The notes: generated by a model from the letters alone, not told the origin. 64,000 nt of DNA from Rotaria sordida (GCA_905250125.1 CAJNOL010000276.1:85900-149899); one strand, 5' to 3'. Counted from the first letter of the stretch, positions 1 through 12,141 are shown. Numbers and translations: made by a program.

Positions 1-1690
1 AATGGGGAGTTAATGAAATGGGGAGTTAATGAAATAATTATGACATTAGTTATTTTAATGATCGATCAGTATATTACTTAAAGGATCAGTTATTAATTAA
101 TTTGATTTCTAAATAAATTTAAAAAACAGTAAATATAATTTATATCCAATTGATTATATCAAAGTGTCAGTATAACAATTGAAATGATTATAAAGTACAT
201 CACTTTTTTTTTCTTCTTTTTCTTTCTCTTCACCTATTCTATATGTATAATAATAGTTTTAACCTAGTTCTTTTAACCTACCTATTTGCTAAATAAGACG
301 TGAGTTGTTCAGTACGAGTTCGAATCTAAATGCAGAGTTAATTGTTTATTATTACTTTCAAAATAAACGGAACAAACGTTTTGCATGTTGAAATGGCAAA
401 AAAACAAAATAGTGAATTTTATATAAATTATATATTACAAATTTCAAGGCACCCATGCTGAAATACGAAAAAATCAAAAAGATTAAATATTATATAAATC
501 ATAATTGATGAATTGGAAGACACCCATGTTGAAATAGAAAAAAAAAGAAACCAATATATTTTATATAGATTACAATTTATCAATGCGATGACACTCATAT
601 TCTAAGAAGAAAAAAGCATAAAGATTAAATTGTATATAAACTCGAATTCATAATTTTGAAAGGATTCAGGTTAAAATAGTCTAAAAGGAACAGATGAAAT
701 TTTCTATAAATTAGAATTTAGCAGTTGCACCACACTAATCTTAAAATAACAATACACCAAAAGATTAACATTTACGTCGATTATAATTTATAAGTTTGAA
801 GGCACTCATGTTCAAAAAACAAAAAAGGAAAAGACGAAATTTTCTGTAAATTATACCTTACAAATTCGAAGGCACTCATCGTAACATGTCAAAAAAAGGG
901 GAGATTAAATTTTACGTCGATTATAATCTATAGATTGGAAGACGTGGATGTTAAAATTGCAAAAATGGAAAAGATATTATTTTATATAAATATTAATTGA
1001 TAAGTTCGAGAGTAATCATCTGAAAATAAGGAATGAGGAAAAAATTAAGTTTTATGTAGATGGTAACTTATATAAAATTTAAGTTTTCCTTTTTTATTAT
1101 TTTAATATGAATGTCATCGAATTAATAAATTCTAATCTTTATACAAATCATTCGTTTCTTTCTTTTGCTATTTTAGCATGGATGCCTTGGAATTTGTAAT
1201 GTATAATTGATTTATAATTTAATCTTTTTGCTTTTTTCGTATTTCAGCATGGGTGCCTTGAAATTTGTAATATATAATTTATATAAAATTCACTATTTTG
1301 TTTTTTTGCCATTTCAACATGCAAAACGTTTGTTCCGTTTATTTTGAAAGTAATAATAAACAATTAACTCTGCATTTAGATTCGAACTCGTACTGAACAA
1401 CTCACGTCTTATTTAGCAAATAGGTAGGTTAAAAAAACTAGGTTAAAACTATTATTATACATATATAATAGGTGAAGAGAAAGGAAAAGAAAAAAAAAAG
1501 TGATGTACTTTATAATCATTTCAATTGTTATACTGATCTTTTGATATAATGTATTGGATATAAATTATATTTACTGTTTTTTAAATTTATTTAGAAATCA
1601 AATTAATTAATAACTGATCCTTTAAGTAATATACTAATCAGCCATTAAATTCACTAATGTCATAATTATTTCATTAACTCCACATTTAAT
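1..1690. repeat. Large palindromic element with internal ~72-bp repeats
   Basis: The two ends are reverse complements over roughly 600 bases. For example 20-49 pairs with 1654-1681, 381-395 pairs with 1308-1322, and 450-469 pairs with 1239-1258. Arms are about 1-610 and 1095-1690. The inner arms and the loop are built of degenerate units about 72 bp long, each with a GGCACCCATG-like head, an A-rich part and a TATATAAATTATAATT-like part. No transposase was found inside. The left end may extend beyond the window, so target duplications cannot be judged. It resembles a foldback or non-autonomous DNA transposon. Confidence 0.8.
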
Positions 1691-1858
1691 TCATTTTACT
1701 GATCGAAAACCATTTTCCTACTATGAATATGCTCTCGAAATGTTTTTCAGCTATTAACTTACAAAAGAGTTTACATTTGAAGAAAAAGTTCAAAAACTCA
1801 AATTACTTCTGTTCTATTCAATGTACAATTGGTTGGAAAGATTATATTTCATGAATAT

Positions 1859-2030
1859 TGCACATTATTGCATTTATATTTAAAAGTTCCTCTTACAAAG
1901 GCTACAACTGAAAGATCTTTTAGTGTTATAAATAAAATGAAGACATATTTAAGATTAATAATGGCACAATAACGTTTTAATCATGTTGTTATTTCTCATA
2001 TTGACAAAGAAAAATTAGATTAATTGAATT
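1859..2030 (+). pseudogene. hAT transposase C-terminal dimerisation domain relic
   Basis: Read in the frame of 1859, the translation contains KATTERSFSVINKMKTYLR followed by LIMAQ, a TAA stop, then RFNHVVISHIDKEKLD and a second TAA. The pattern P-x(3)-A-T-x-E-R-x-F-S, then K-x-Y-L-R-x-x-M, is the hallmark of the hAT C-terminal dimerisation region. Only this fragment is visible, and the in-frame stops at the MAQ|RFNH and KLD|LNF junctions mark it as dead. It lies just outside the right arm of the 1.7 kb palindrome; whether the two are related is unknown. Confidence 0.7.
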
Positions 2031-2039
2031 TCAACCGCA

Positions 2040-2890
2040 TCTGCTCTAATTTTATTTCAGCAAAAAAACAAAATTTAAAAGCTTGTTTTGTTCATGAATA
2101 GTAGTTTTCCTTTTAACTTATGATCCGTTTTATTTGCTTTAGTCAAGGTTTAAGCTTTCTTATGCTTTTGTTGATCACATTTTAATAAACTTTCATACTA
2201 CAATAAATTTTTTTTTTCATCAATTTATAGACATGGACATTGGTGAATGCTGAAATATCTTTTTAATGAAAGTTATGATCAGGAACCTAAAACATTTCTT
2301 TTCATCTTTCACGTTATCCAGTCACCATTGTTTGAAAAGAAATTTTAATTCTCCCATAAATTAGAGTTGTTCGACCATGTATGCTAAGATTCTCGTATTA
2401 ATCGACAAACTATCGCTAATGAAGTCATAATATTTTGTGTATTGTGTGCGAGGATGAAACACATTTCACGTCCAATGGAATAATTGATAGAGGCGTTAGT
2501 GCATCTTACCTGTTTGTGTCTATGTGTCTATGTGGCTTATTATATGTATATCCTTTGTTTAGTATGCAACATAAAAATGAAGCGATATTCGACTAATTTC
2601 CACAAAGTTTGAAAAAAGATATAGCAAAAGAAAACACGAGATGAAAAATCTGTTGGGTGTCCTATACCTTTTAAATTTTTATCTCTCAAAATGTCCGATA
2701 ACGACCAATCCTGAATTTTTTTTCTTTGCTTTATTATATCGATATTTCTCCTTATGGAAATTTTAGACAAAACACATGTAACCTTGTTAAAATGAATAAT
2801 TCTGAAGAATCAACGACTGCCAATAAATACTCGTCATGATTGCTACCAGATGTATAAGAAAATGAAACTATATATATCGAATCTTATTCT
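2040..2890. other. Intergenic stretch, nothing recognised
   Basis: AT-rich sequence with homopolymer runs. Short open frames here have no protein-like composition or splice structure that I can support. Confidence 0.5.
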
Positions 2891-2893
2891 CAT

Positions 2894-3275
2894 ATTGAAT
2901 CTCAAGTAAATGTGCAAGTATTGAATAGAAAAAATACGATTAATACATTACTAACTGGAGTAGATTCTAATCGTTCATCAATAAATAAGAGACCTACTTC
3001 TGGTCATCGGAAAAATGATCTATTGCCATGGAAAAATGATCCAGCATGTTTCTATTCATCATATTATTATGATGCTCTTGGTATGAAACAAATAAAATAT
3101 ATATAATGGCTTGATAAAAAAATTAATGAAAATGATGGTAGTCCCATGCTAGGCTGTCGTTTATGTGAACCGTATCGTATGATAAAAAACAAGAACGGGA
3201 AAGAAAATACTTGGGCTACCAAAGGATTTAATGTATTAGCATTAGACAAGATCAAAGAACATCATTTAAGGTGCA
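2894..3275 (+). pseudogene. BED/TTF-type zinc-finger fragment (transposase-derived)
   Basis: In one frame the sequence reads through a serine- and asparagine-rich segment, then LGMKQIKYI, a TAA stop at about 3104, then WLDKKINENDGS, the pair CRLC, a lysine-rich linker and a closing KIKEHHLR. A W-L start, a C-x2-C pair and a terminal H-H spaced by about 45 residues resemble the N-terminal zinc finger of ZNF862/C17orf113-like proteins and hAT transposases. The frame is lost after HHLR. It is probably a transposon-derived relic; a first exon of a domesticated gene is possible but less likely given the stop. Confidence 0.5.
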
Positions 3276-4135
3276 GCCCCCCACTCAAAAAAAGTTGTTT
3301 TTTGTCAAATTTATCGATTTTTTTTAAATAGTGCATGTGATAGAGCATCACGTTCGCTATCAAATGCACTATAGTTTATTTTATTTACGATGGATTCTAA
3401 GGGTTTTACAGAGGTTTTTCTGAAAACCTTTATTCAAGAAAAACGACGTCTTTCGAATAATTCAATGTTTTTGCGCATTTCAATTTGTAACGGTAAAATA
3501 TATTTCTTTCTATTGTACAGAATGTTATCTTGACTCTGATTCTGTCACGTAGCGAAATATGTATTTATTTTTCTTTCACGTTCGTTTTCTATGCTTCCAT
3601 CATGTTTGCTTTGATCTAAAAACAGAATTCGAAGTATACGAAAGAAAGAGGTAATACGAATCTTTTAAACAAATGAGCATAGAAAATATTCGTCTGAAAA
3701 AGAAAAGCAGAAGGTCTATTATGAGGCAAATTCGATCACAGCAGGTGAAAAACAAGAGAATGGATTTATCATCACCATCATCATCATCATCATCGGTAAA
3801 CATAGATGATGTGGATGACTTATTGTATATTAATTTAATTATGATTGATTATCGAAATATGATAACCGTTATCTCAGATTTTAAAAATACTAGTTACTTT
3901 ATTATCATATCATTCATTAATCACATGTCATTTCCTAATTTCTGATTTTTAAGGTCATTTAGAGGAACCTGCTAATAAACTTTTGTCGTAATATCTTCAG
4001 CCATAATGAGTTCAAAGTGTCTTTTATTATTTAAGATGACAGAAAAACACTATTACTGGATGAAAAGTCATAAAATACACTTCTAAAATGTATTTTGCGT
4101 TTTTCTCAAAACGAGACTTTGTGTTTTTACGTTTT
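3276..4135. other. Intergenic stretch with an ATC/ATG microsatellite
   Basis: Holds a short (TCA)n microsatellite near 3766-3795, which explains the poly-Ser and poly-Asp open frames on the two strands. No gene supported. Confidence 0.5.
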
Positions 4136-4454
4136 CGTGCGTCCCAGATTTCTCCGCCATTTTGAAAGCTAGAAAGCTCGGGTTTATTTTAAATCATGGC
4201 TAAGATCTGACACTACAACTTAACAGAGTCGGATTTCTCGATTTCATGATTGATATCAGATGAAGAGAAAAAGTTTGAGAACTTACACCCTACTAATTTC
4301 ATATCATGATGTAGAAGTTCTTTAAAAACCAAACTATAGAAAAATTAAAAAATCCGACTCTGTTAAGTTGTAGCTCCAAGTCTTGGCTACATTTTAAAAC
4401 CAGCTCAGATTTCCTAACATTTAAAATGGCAGAGAAATCTGGAACGCACGAAGA
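4136..4454. mobile_element. Foldback (MITE-like) element, ~100-bp arms
   Basis: Bases 4136-4236 are the reverse complement of about 4350-4454. Both arms hold CGTGCGT-CCAGATTTCTC at the outer end and ACTTAACAGAGTCGGATTT at the inner end. The spacer is about 110 bp and non-coding. Target duplication not resolved. Confidence 0.7.
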
Positions 4455-5290
4455 CCTATGTTTTGAACCTTAATCTTAAGCTATCTCTTGAAAGGCTCAA
4501 GATTTCAAGCTGAGATTTTTATCATGAGGTGCCCAGTCCAAGATACATATACTCTGGAAATTTCGTTAAGATTAGATGTTCTAAGGCAAAAATAAAATTT
4601 TGGGTGGGAGCTGGGCTTTAAATTTACCTTGTTATTACGAAAGAAATACTATTTTCTTTCTTACAAAGATAAAGAAAAAAAATGCATCGTCAACGCTATC
4701 ATATCGCACATTCACCAGTCATTTTTTTTTGCCAGTATCAATAAATATAGTGAGAGAGAATGTGTTCAGAACAAAAAAGAAATTATTCTCTCGTTTTGAT
4801 CACATGTGGCAAATGAAAATATATTTCGATCAGATATAATTTCTTTGACCCATGGAAACCTTCAATTAATGAAAATGATTGTTTTTTTTTTATTCATATA
4901 ATTATTGCTAAAGATCCCTGTCAAAGTTAGGAAGTCAATAACACACAGGTAACGAACTGTGGCTAATAGCGATATGTTGCTATTTTATTCTAAAAGAAAT
5001 GAAGAGAATATTAAGAAAATTATCAAAAATAATCATAATGGTCATTTGATAGTCTAGTTTGAATGTATACAGAAACAACATGAAATTTAATCATCTAAAC
5101 ATGAAACGATATCTTTTTTTTTTCTTTTCGTTCTTTCTTTCTCTCATAGTTCACCGTTATAAATGTATTCATCATTCTACATTTATACAATTTGTTGTTT
5201 TTTTCTCTGCACTACATTCAAGAGAGTCTCTTAGTATTGAGCTACTAGGATATCGACAAGCAAGTCAAAGATAAAATGACTTTAGAAGGA
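4455..5290. other. Intergenic stretch upstream of the YeeE-like gene
   Basis: Open frames of 70-80 codons exist but read as hydrophobic low-complexity products of T-rich DNA. A missing 5' exon of the following gene could lie here, since no ATG starts its first visible exon. Confidence 0.4.
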
Positions 5291-5436
5291 ACGATTGACA
5301 TGGAAAATATAAACATGTTACCATTAAAAGAGAAAAATTTCAAGTTCTTTATTCAAATATAAAGAATTATTTCTCTATATATGGAAATTACTTTTATTAT
5401 AATGATAGTAATAATAATGATACTTCAAAATTTGAT

Positions 5437-6787
5437 GTGGTTCCGAGTAATGAAAAAATCTCTCATGGTAATCGAGACATTTTCTCGGATATTCGTACTA
5501 TTTTATATGCTATTATTTTTGATATATTATTTGGATTTTTTATGAACAAAGGCACGGTATTCGTAGCTCCTACTATTCGGAAACAAATGTTATTTCAACG
5601 TTTTGCAATGTTAAAAATGTTTTTTGCTGCTGTTGGAACATCAATGTTAAGTGTGGCTTTACTTACTCTTTGTTGTAGGAAATTATATGAAAAAATTCTT
5701 AATGGTTATATTGAACATAATAGTCGTCGTGGAAGTAAGCGAAATATTTTTTTTTACAACTATTCATAGATTTATTGTGATTGAATATTATAGTTCTTCA
5801 TTATTTATTCGGTGGTACTCTGATTGGATTAGGAATGATAATATGTGGTAGTTGTCCAGGAACTGTTTTTGTTCAAGTGTAACTATGATTATTTAAATAT
5901 TGTTTTTATTTTTCATGTTTTATTAGGGGTTCAGGAATTGTTAATTCTCTATTTACCTGTTTTGGTGGTCTTCTTGGCACATATTTTTATTATATATTTG
6001 TACATGAACGAGTTTCACTCGAGAAACTTTCTTCATCATCTCTTGTTCTTCGATGTATTTGTGATTTATTTCATATTCATAGTGTTATTGTTCATATAGT
6101 ATTTGGACTTATTCTTCTTGGTATATCAATTGGTTTAGAATTTATTTTTCCTTGGAAGTCTTATTTAAATCCGAGGTTGTTTATAAAAGGCACCCTAAAT
6201 CTAGATGAAGCATTAGGTCATTTTTTGGGTATGGCTGCTTGGCTACCATCAGCGTGCGGTACTGGTGTTGGTCTTCTACAATTTTGTTTTATGTTTTTTC
6301 TCGAGAAATCCTTAGGAATTTCATCAGCATTTACTGTATTTGCTGCACAAATTTGTCATATTAAAAAAATTGGTCAATCATTACCATCATTGAATTCATT
6401 TGCTTATGAACTAAAGAACCATGTATCTCTTCTTTTTGCATTGGGTGCTATTGGTGGTAGTGCTCTATCATCAAGTTTATGAAGAACAATTCCATTAGGT
6501 GCAGAAAATGGAACCAATATACTTAGTAGTATCCTTGGAGGATTTCTATTACTCTTAGGAGCACGATGTGTAGGTGGATGTATGAGTGGTCAAGAAATTT
6601 CAGGTAGAAATGAACATCTGTTTGCATTTATTATATAATTAGAAATGTCTTTTTTTCTTATGGTTAAGGAATGACACATCTTCTAGTTGGTTCATTCATT
6701 ATTATAGCAAGTATATTTGGTGGTGGTATTATTTTTGCTTTTAGCATTTTATTGACTAATAATGAATGGCTTTTTCAAAATCTCTGA
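5437..6787 (+). pseudogene. YeeE/YedE-type sulfur transporter with introns, disrupted
   Basis: Splicing 5437-5734, 5794-5878, 5927-6603 and 6669-6787 (introns 59, 48 and 65 bp, all GT...AG, phases consistent) gives about 390 codons of a polytopic membrane protein. Family signatures are FGFFMNKGTVF near the start, LKMFFAAVGTSMLS, the Gly-Cys motif ICGSCPGTVFVQVGSG, and a second half with GARCVGGCMSGQEISG. The two Cys-Gly-rich half-repeats are typical of YeeE/YedE (DUF395) proteins, which take up thiosulfate or related sulfur compounds in bacteria. An in-frame TGA at 6480-6482 falls inside a conserved stretch (SSL|RTIPLGA), and no ATG begins the first exon, so I call it a pseudogene or partial copy. 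Excising 6457-6498 as a 42-nt intron would remove the stop but also conserved residues. The bacterial family with spliceosomal introns suggests an old transfer. Confidence 0.72.
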
Positions 6788-6888
6788 ACTATCAATCAAT
6801 TATAACTAAATGTAATGACAAAACTAATCTGAATTTTAAGAAATAAAGAAAACTGACTATTAATACAAACGGATACATCATATTCAAT

Positions 6889-7127
6889 GACCGCGTTTTG
6901 TATTTCAGTTTTCATTCACTTAATATATTGTATTAGAAAAACAAAATATACCACAAGATGTAGCGTGAAAAGCTCTACAATTTTGTTCATTTTGAAAATA
7001 AAAAGTATAACTATAAAATAAGCAATCTTGTATAAATTTTAAAGCTTTTCACGCTGCATCTTGTGATATATTTTGTTTTTTAATAAAGCGAATTAAATGC
7101 TGAAAAATGAAATACAAAGACGCGACC
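6889..7127. mobile_element. 239-bp foldback MITE with 7-bp target duplication
   Basis: Nearly the whole element is a palindrome: the left arm from 6889 (GACCGCGTTTTGTATTTC) pairs with the right arm ending at 7127, and the inner parts both contain CAAGATG-AGCGTGAAAAGCT. It is flanked on both sides by ATTCAAT (6882-6888 and 7128-7134), a 7-bp direct repeat that looks like a target-site duplication. No coding capacity. It sits about 100 bp downstream of the YeeE-like pseudogene stop. Confidence 0.75.
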
Positions 7128-7134
7128 ATTCAAT

Positions 7135-8085
7135 ATGGCGCAACCTTTAATACACTTATAAAAAAGTTTATCTGGTCTTGTTGGCTATTCATTTTTTTAG
7201 CAGCGAAGTTCTTGACGTGGGCTTGATCAGTTCGTCCTTTGATAGTGACTGTAGAACTCGTACAAAGTTCAAAGTCACTATGAATTTCAAAGAATTTCAA
7301 TGGAAAAAGCAATTATGACGTTAGCAAAATGTGACAAAATACATTTATATATCTGAAGATAAGATAGAATCGAGAAGTTAAATATGTTCATTCTGATAAA
7401 TTTCTTGTTATTGAACACAACATGTTGAATCGACTAGCATGATTTCCATCTCATAAGAATCTTAATTTATAAATTGTTAATTTGAAATTATCAGCAATAT
7501 TTCACTAACTGTTTTTGAAATGTCTTCGATATTTTGTTTAACTTCTATCACATAAAGATGAATTTGAGAAAATAAGTGACGACAAATAGTTGATACTTAT
7601 TACATATGGAACTAGTCTTGTTAAACTTAACATTTGTCTTGAGTGAATGAGTTCTTGTAATCAATAAGAGTTCTATTAAGTATTGTTGGGAAGTAAGTTT
7701 TCAGGGAGCAACATTCGTGTTACCATATTATTGTATGATCGACTCAAGCGAGAATGTTTACTTAGGAAGATATTTTTAACGAAGGGTCAATGTTTATCGG
7801 TAAAACTCTAGTGGTTTTGAGTTTTTCTTCCTCTATCGACAAACTGTTTCCATTTTACTAAGATATCTGGCTGTATTTGAATAATCCTCACCGAATACTG
7901 TCATATGAATGATCAATACCTTCTCATACGATTTTTATACGACGATCGAATTAGAATATCAATCCAATCATAAACAATGTTTCTTCTTCACATACGAAAA
8001 TAACCCAATGAGATGATATTACTGGAAGATTGGATGGGGTTATAGTCCACCCAAAGCCAGAACTATCAATCCCGTGGATTAACGT
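7135..8085. other. Intergenic stretch, nothing recognised
   Basis: AT-rich, no splice-supported coding sequence seen on either strand. Confidence 0.5.
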
Positions 8086-8111
8086 TTATTGAATTCTAAA
8101 GAAAAAAGACA

Positions 8112-8819
8112 CTAACAAAAAACGGCAATTAAAGCCATCAGTAGCCAACCCGAAACAGTCAGAAAACATGACAAAATTTGAAAAATATAGCTCATAATAA
8201 GAATAGCAAATGTAAACAAGTACAATGTACGATGACAATACGTATCTAAAGCAAAAGGATCCGTGTATTGAACAATTGACTTGACACGAAACGTCCAAAC
8301 ACTACCAAGAATAATCCAAATTATCGTAAACAATTGAATTGGCAACAAGCAACAAAGACATAGATGACTATTTTGTTGATCATCCCCCGATAGCTTCTTC
8401 AAAAATATGAAAATATTATTAACAATGCCTATGGTACCAGCCACAATTAAATATATGGGAATTTTAGAATCGATCGGACATTGATTTTTATATTTCGCTC
8501 CAATAGATATCATCGTAATAGGAATTGCTAGAAGAATGACTAATATTACAATTATAACACAAACCGTAGCCGTTATTAAATGATATTTTCTAGGACTCTT
8601 AGGTAAGTCAATATTGGACGGTTTATTTATCGTCGATCGATCTGTTGGCTTGGATTTGGTGGTTGAAAGTCCTACAGGAAATGATCCTAACTGTAGGGTA
8701 ACTGATGACGTATCAATAGCACCCCTAGTTGTGTACGTAGCTCTAGTAGATGGTCGCTTATTATCTAATTCTCCAACAGTCGGCAATGTTGCCATACAAA
8801 CGAAGCGATTATCACTCAC
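8112..8819 (-). CDS. TMEM272-like four-pass membrane protein
   Basis: An uninterrupted 235-codon frame. Residues 1-75 are polar and rich in Ser, Thr and Pro, so probably cytosolic. Four hydrophobic segments follow: about 82-106 (VIIVILVILLAIPITMI), 120-138 (PIYLIVAGTIGIVNNIFI), 152-175 (with IIWIILGSVWTF) and 195-235. The CPIDSKIPIYLIV and WIILGSVWTF pattern resembles the TMEM272 family of unknown function, which is abundant in bdelloid and other invertebrate genomes; that match is from memory. The start at 8819 is an ATG; a second ATG nine codons on (MATLP) is an alternative. No intron is needed. Confidence 0.6.
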   Translation of the reverse strand: MSDNRFVCMATLPTVGELDNKRPSTRATYTTRGAIDTSSVTLQLGSFPVGLSTTKSKPTDRSTINKPSNIDLPKSPRKYHLITATVCVIIVILVILLAIPITMISIGAKYKNQCPIDSKIPIYLIVAGTIGIVNNIFIFLKKLSGDDQQNSHLCLCCLLPIQLFTIIWIILGSVWTFRVKSIVQYTDPFALDTYCHRTLYLFTFAILIMSYIFQILSCFLTVSGWLLMALIAVFC

Positions 8820-11240
8820 TTATATTCGAAATAAAACTTGTTTTTTTCTAAGAGTGCCCGTTATTATACTCGTATTTAATCGTCTTATTGTATTTTTATC
8901 AGCAATAGTAAAAAACGAAGAAGAGAAAAAAGAAACATGATCATAAACATCTCAAAGATTGTCTCATGAAATACTCAACAGTGCACGTGTAAAATTCTGC
9001 TGAAGCTTTCAATGTCAAAGAAATCGCATACTCGTAACAGTAGAAGTCATCATGTCGCATATCATTTGTCATGAGTTGAAACAAGACGTGTTGTTATCAC
9101 ATGATCGCTATTCATACATCACTCTCATTTACCATAATATAAAAAAAGAGTACTATAGAGTATCTACAAAGTCGACTAGCAAAAAAGACCTTGAATATCT
9201 CCACTGTGTTTTAATGAAAGTGAGAAATTTATTTCTTGTGATAGAAGAAAATCCCAAGTTTTTATTCTTATGACAGAAGTGTTTCAAGTAATGTTCAAAG
9301 CTATTAGCCGTGATTGAAATATAAAAAATGAAGTTTTTTTTTTTTGATCCACCAAAAATACTTCTGATAAAGAGTCCCTAATGATTCAAAAACTTTTGAA
9401 TCCATATTTTGACGAGTAGGAAGTATTATTTTAGTGATGCATCAGTACGCATTCAAAGTAAATATTTGTTTGATAAGCGTCCAGATGCGTGCTTTTGTAT
9501 GGTGACTACATGAAAAACTAGGAATTCTGGTCATATCTAATTAATTACTGACACTGGTTGTATCCGATATGATTGTCTTTATTTATTTGAGATCATTCCT
9601 AGTCTCAATCCTGTTCATTCCTTGCGAAAGTCTAGAAGGATCTTGTCAAGTTCTATTCGGGATTCTATCTCGAATCCTCGTTATATCTATTTGCAGAATT
9701 TCTTATGATTAAATAGAATCCTTGCCAAACATTGTTCAAGTTCCTGCTCAGATATTTTTCTGAACTGAGAATGTAGGATCTGCTCTGAATCTTGATACGA
9801 GGATCCAGTCAAGATTTGCAATTACATGAGAGGAGCATCTTAACAAAAATAAAACAAAATTAATCGAAATCCTAAACGAACAAATCTTGCCAAATATCGA
9901 TCAGGATTCTGACAAAGATGTATATAAAAGGTTTTATCAAGATTTTAGCTAGCTTTTGTACAGGATTTGTAAATCTTAAGATCATAACAAGAATTCTAAT
10001 GCGAATGTCAAGTAAAATCTCAATAGTAAGAAATGGAAGAATTTTTCAAGTTTTTATTGTGTTTCGTTCCGAATCTGAAGTCTCATAAGTTTTTGTCTTG
10101 GATCTTTTAAAGATATTTATTGAAAATAATTTGAGATTTAGACCAGAAATACCAGTTATTTTTGTTAAAATATTTTGTATTTTTAAAACTTTTTCGAGAT
10201 AATTTGTGTTTACTTCGAATTCAATTTGACGATATGTGAGCTTGTAGTTATGTATAATAACATGGTACAATCCAGTCGGCTAAATTGATCGTTTTTTAAA
10301 CTGCAAGTCTAGAGATCGATACTCTATGTGTTTATTTCTTGTCTATTCTCTTTAGAAAATCCTGGTAGTTGCAGAAATCGTCAAGAATCTAGTGCGAAAA
10401 CACCAAAGATTTTCCATTAGGAGTCATTTATCGATAGTAATCCATATGCAGATAATTATTTGAATAGCATAGTATACCCAAGTGAGCTAGCGACGAGCTA
10501 AATGTTGAGTATTTTTTCTAATCATGCCCACTCGACGTGTCTAGTCTTTGTTTCAAAAGGTCCTCGACCAAGAACTAGTCTGAAGTCTGCTGTGTCCTTA
10601 AACTTCGTCCATATCCCGTCATTGCACACGTATAGTCTAGTCTTTTCCCAGAGAAAGAAGACTAGACAGGTCGAGTCTACATGATGCCCGTTAAAATGTG
10701 ATTCGAAATTGAAAAAAAAGATTCTGTCATGATGTGCTGTAGTGATATGTACTGGGCTAGTTCGAGCGAGTTTAAATCGGAATATATAATGTGAAAGGTT
10801 AGATCCGAACATGCATACAATATATTACTTATCCGTCGTTTAGAAGATTAGATCATATGATCGAGAAATCGATTTCTATATCTCACTAAAGATTCGTAGA
10901 TTTTATTTAATAGAAATTTTTAAAATTTTCATATGGATAAAATAAAAATTTTATTATAGCACAAAATTATGTAGATAAATTTGAATAAGACGATTTTAGT
11001 TTTTGAAATTTAATATTTTTTCTGGTTGTAAAGATTTAGAAAAAACTACTATAGGCAAGAAAAAAAAATATTAAGTACAAAAGTACTAAAATAACATTTC
11101 GATTTTTAAAGCATGAAAAATGACGGCGATGCACACATAAATGTGCTGCATATTTTTCACTTAAATGTTAGTCTTGAAGAACTCATTCGGATTTCCACTC
11201 TAACTAGTTAAAATAATATGGGTGACAATGTACACATATA
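8820..11240. other. Gene-poor stretch with degenerate short-motif repeats
   Basis: No supportable gene. From about 9590 to 10030 variants of CAAGATTCT/AGGATTC recur every few dozen bases on both strands. From about 10510 to 10700 the recurring motif is CTAGTC, partly arranged as inverted repeats. The open frames here are by-products of this. Confidence 0.5.
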
Positions 11241-11242
11241 TT

Positions 11243-11290
11243 GGTGTGGGAGGGTATGAGCGAAGACAAGACCCATACCCATACTTACAT
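11243..11290. repeat. Telomere-like hairpin array 1
   Basis: A G-rich arm with TTGGTGTGGGAGGGTATG is followed by about 14 bases and a C-rich arm ACCCATACCCATAC. First member, from the left, of the dispersed TGTGGG-like family. Confidence 0.55.
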
Positions 11291-11880
11291 CTAAGTGCTT
11301 AGTTAAATTATTTAAGATGATAATTGAGACATGTTTGTAAAACAAAGTTTAAGTGAAAGACATCCAGAGATCTAAATGTTAAAAGTTTGAAACAATTTAC
11401 AAAGCACCTATTTTAACATATACATCTTAAAATGCTGATTGATTTTTAGTAAAACATACTTAGCAAAATGATATTTATTCTATTATTTCGTTTATGTTCT
11501 AAATGCTTCTGATTACTCACCAACGTCAGGATACCCGTCGTGTATCGGATACTATCGGGTTGGATGTTCGAATCCATCTTTTGTCTTCTTTTTTTTATTC
11601 TTTTTCTTTTTCCACGGACTAGTCGGGACGGGATAGATAGACAACTAGATATGACGGGATTCAAGGTCGTTGTGGACTAGTCCAGACGTGATTTCAGGAC
11701 ATTTCTTGTCAAGATAACTAGTCATGATAAGTACATAAGACGTTTCAAACTAGACCTGACGGGTATTGCAGACATTTGGGACAAGTCATGTCTCCCGTCT
11801 TCACTTGTTTTTTTGCTTACTTGGATATTTGCTATCAGAAGACTTTCGACGTATTTATAATATCCTCTGAACTAAGCTCA
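11291..11880. other. Intergenic stretch with ACTAGTC/GACGGG motif repeats
   Basis: From about 11620 to 11790 the motifs ACTAGTC, GACGGG and GACAAGTC recur in degenerate form. No gene supported. Confidence 0.45.
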
Positions 11881-11884
11881 TATA

Positions 11885-12141
11885 TACCGGGTGGCCCAAA
11901 AGTAAGGAAACAAAAAGGATATGCTATAATAATGTATAATAAATTGTTAATTATATTTTTCATACCTTATATTGATATAGAGAGCTCAAATTTTTATCAC
12001 ATATATATCTAGTTAAGGTCTTTTATGTCTGAAAGTTTCAGCTTTCCACATCAATAAAAAGTGTAAAAAAGGTCATTAACAATCTATTATCCATCATGAT
12101 AGCATACCCTTTTTGTTTCCTTACTTTTGGGCCACCCGGTA
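11885..12141. mobile_element. Mariner-like foldback MITE
   Basis: Ends match as terminal inverted repeats of at least 45 bp: CCGGGTGGCCCAAAAGTAAG at the left and its complement ending at 12139. The flanking TATATA on both sides fits insertion at TA. The GGTGGCCCAAAAGT-type terminus resembles Tc1/mariner ends. Pairing continues weakly to the centre, so most of the element is one long palindrome. No transposase inside. Confidence 0.72.

Noticed and set aside
316..327. tRNA-like B box GAGTTCGAATCT in the first palindrome (also in the right arm)
   Set aside because: No cloverleaf, A box or acceptor stem could be drawn; kept only as a remark.
3600..3945. Open frames with poly-Ser or poly-Asp
   Set aside because: They derive from a TCA microsatellite read on both strands.
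11562..11582. TTCGAATCC sequence resembling a tRNA T-arm
   Set aside because: Stem pairing and the required spacing to an A box fail.
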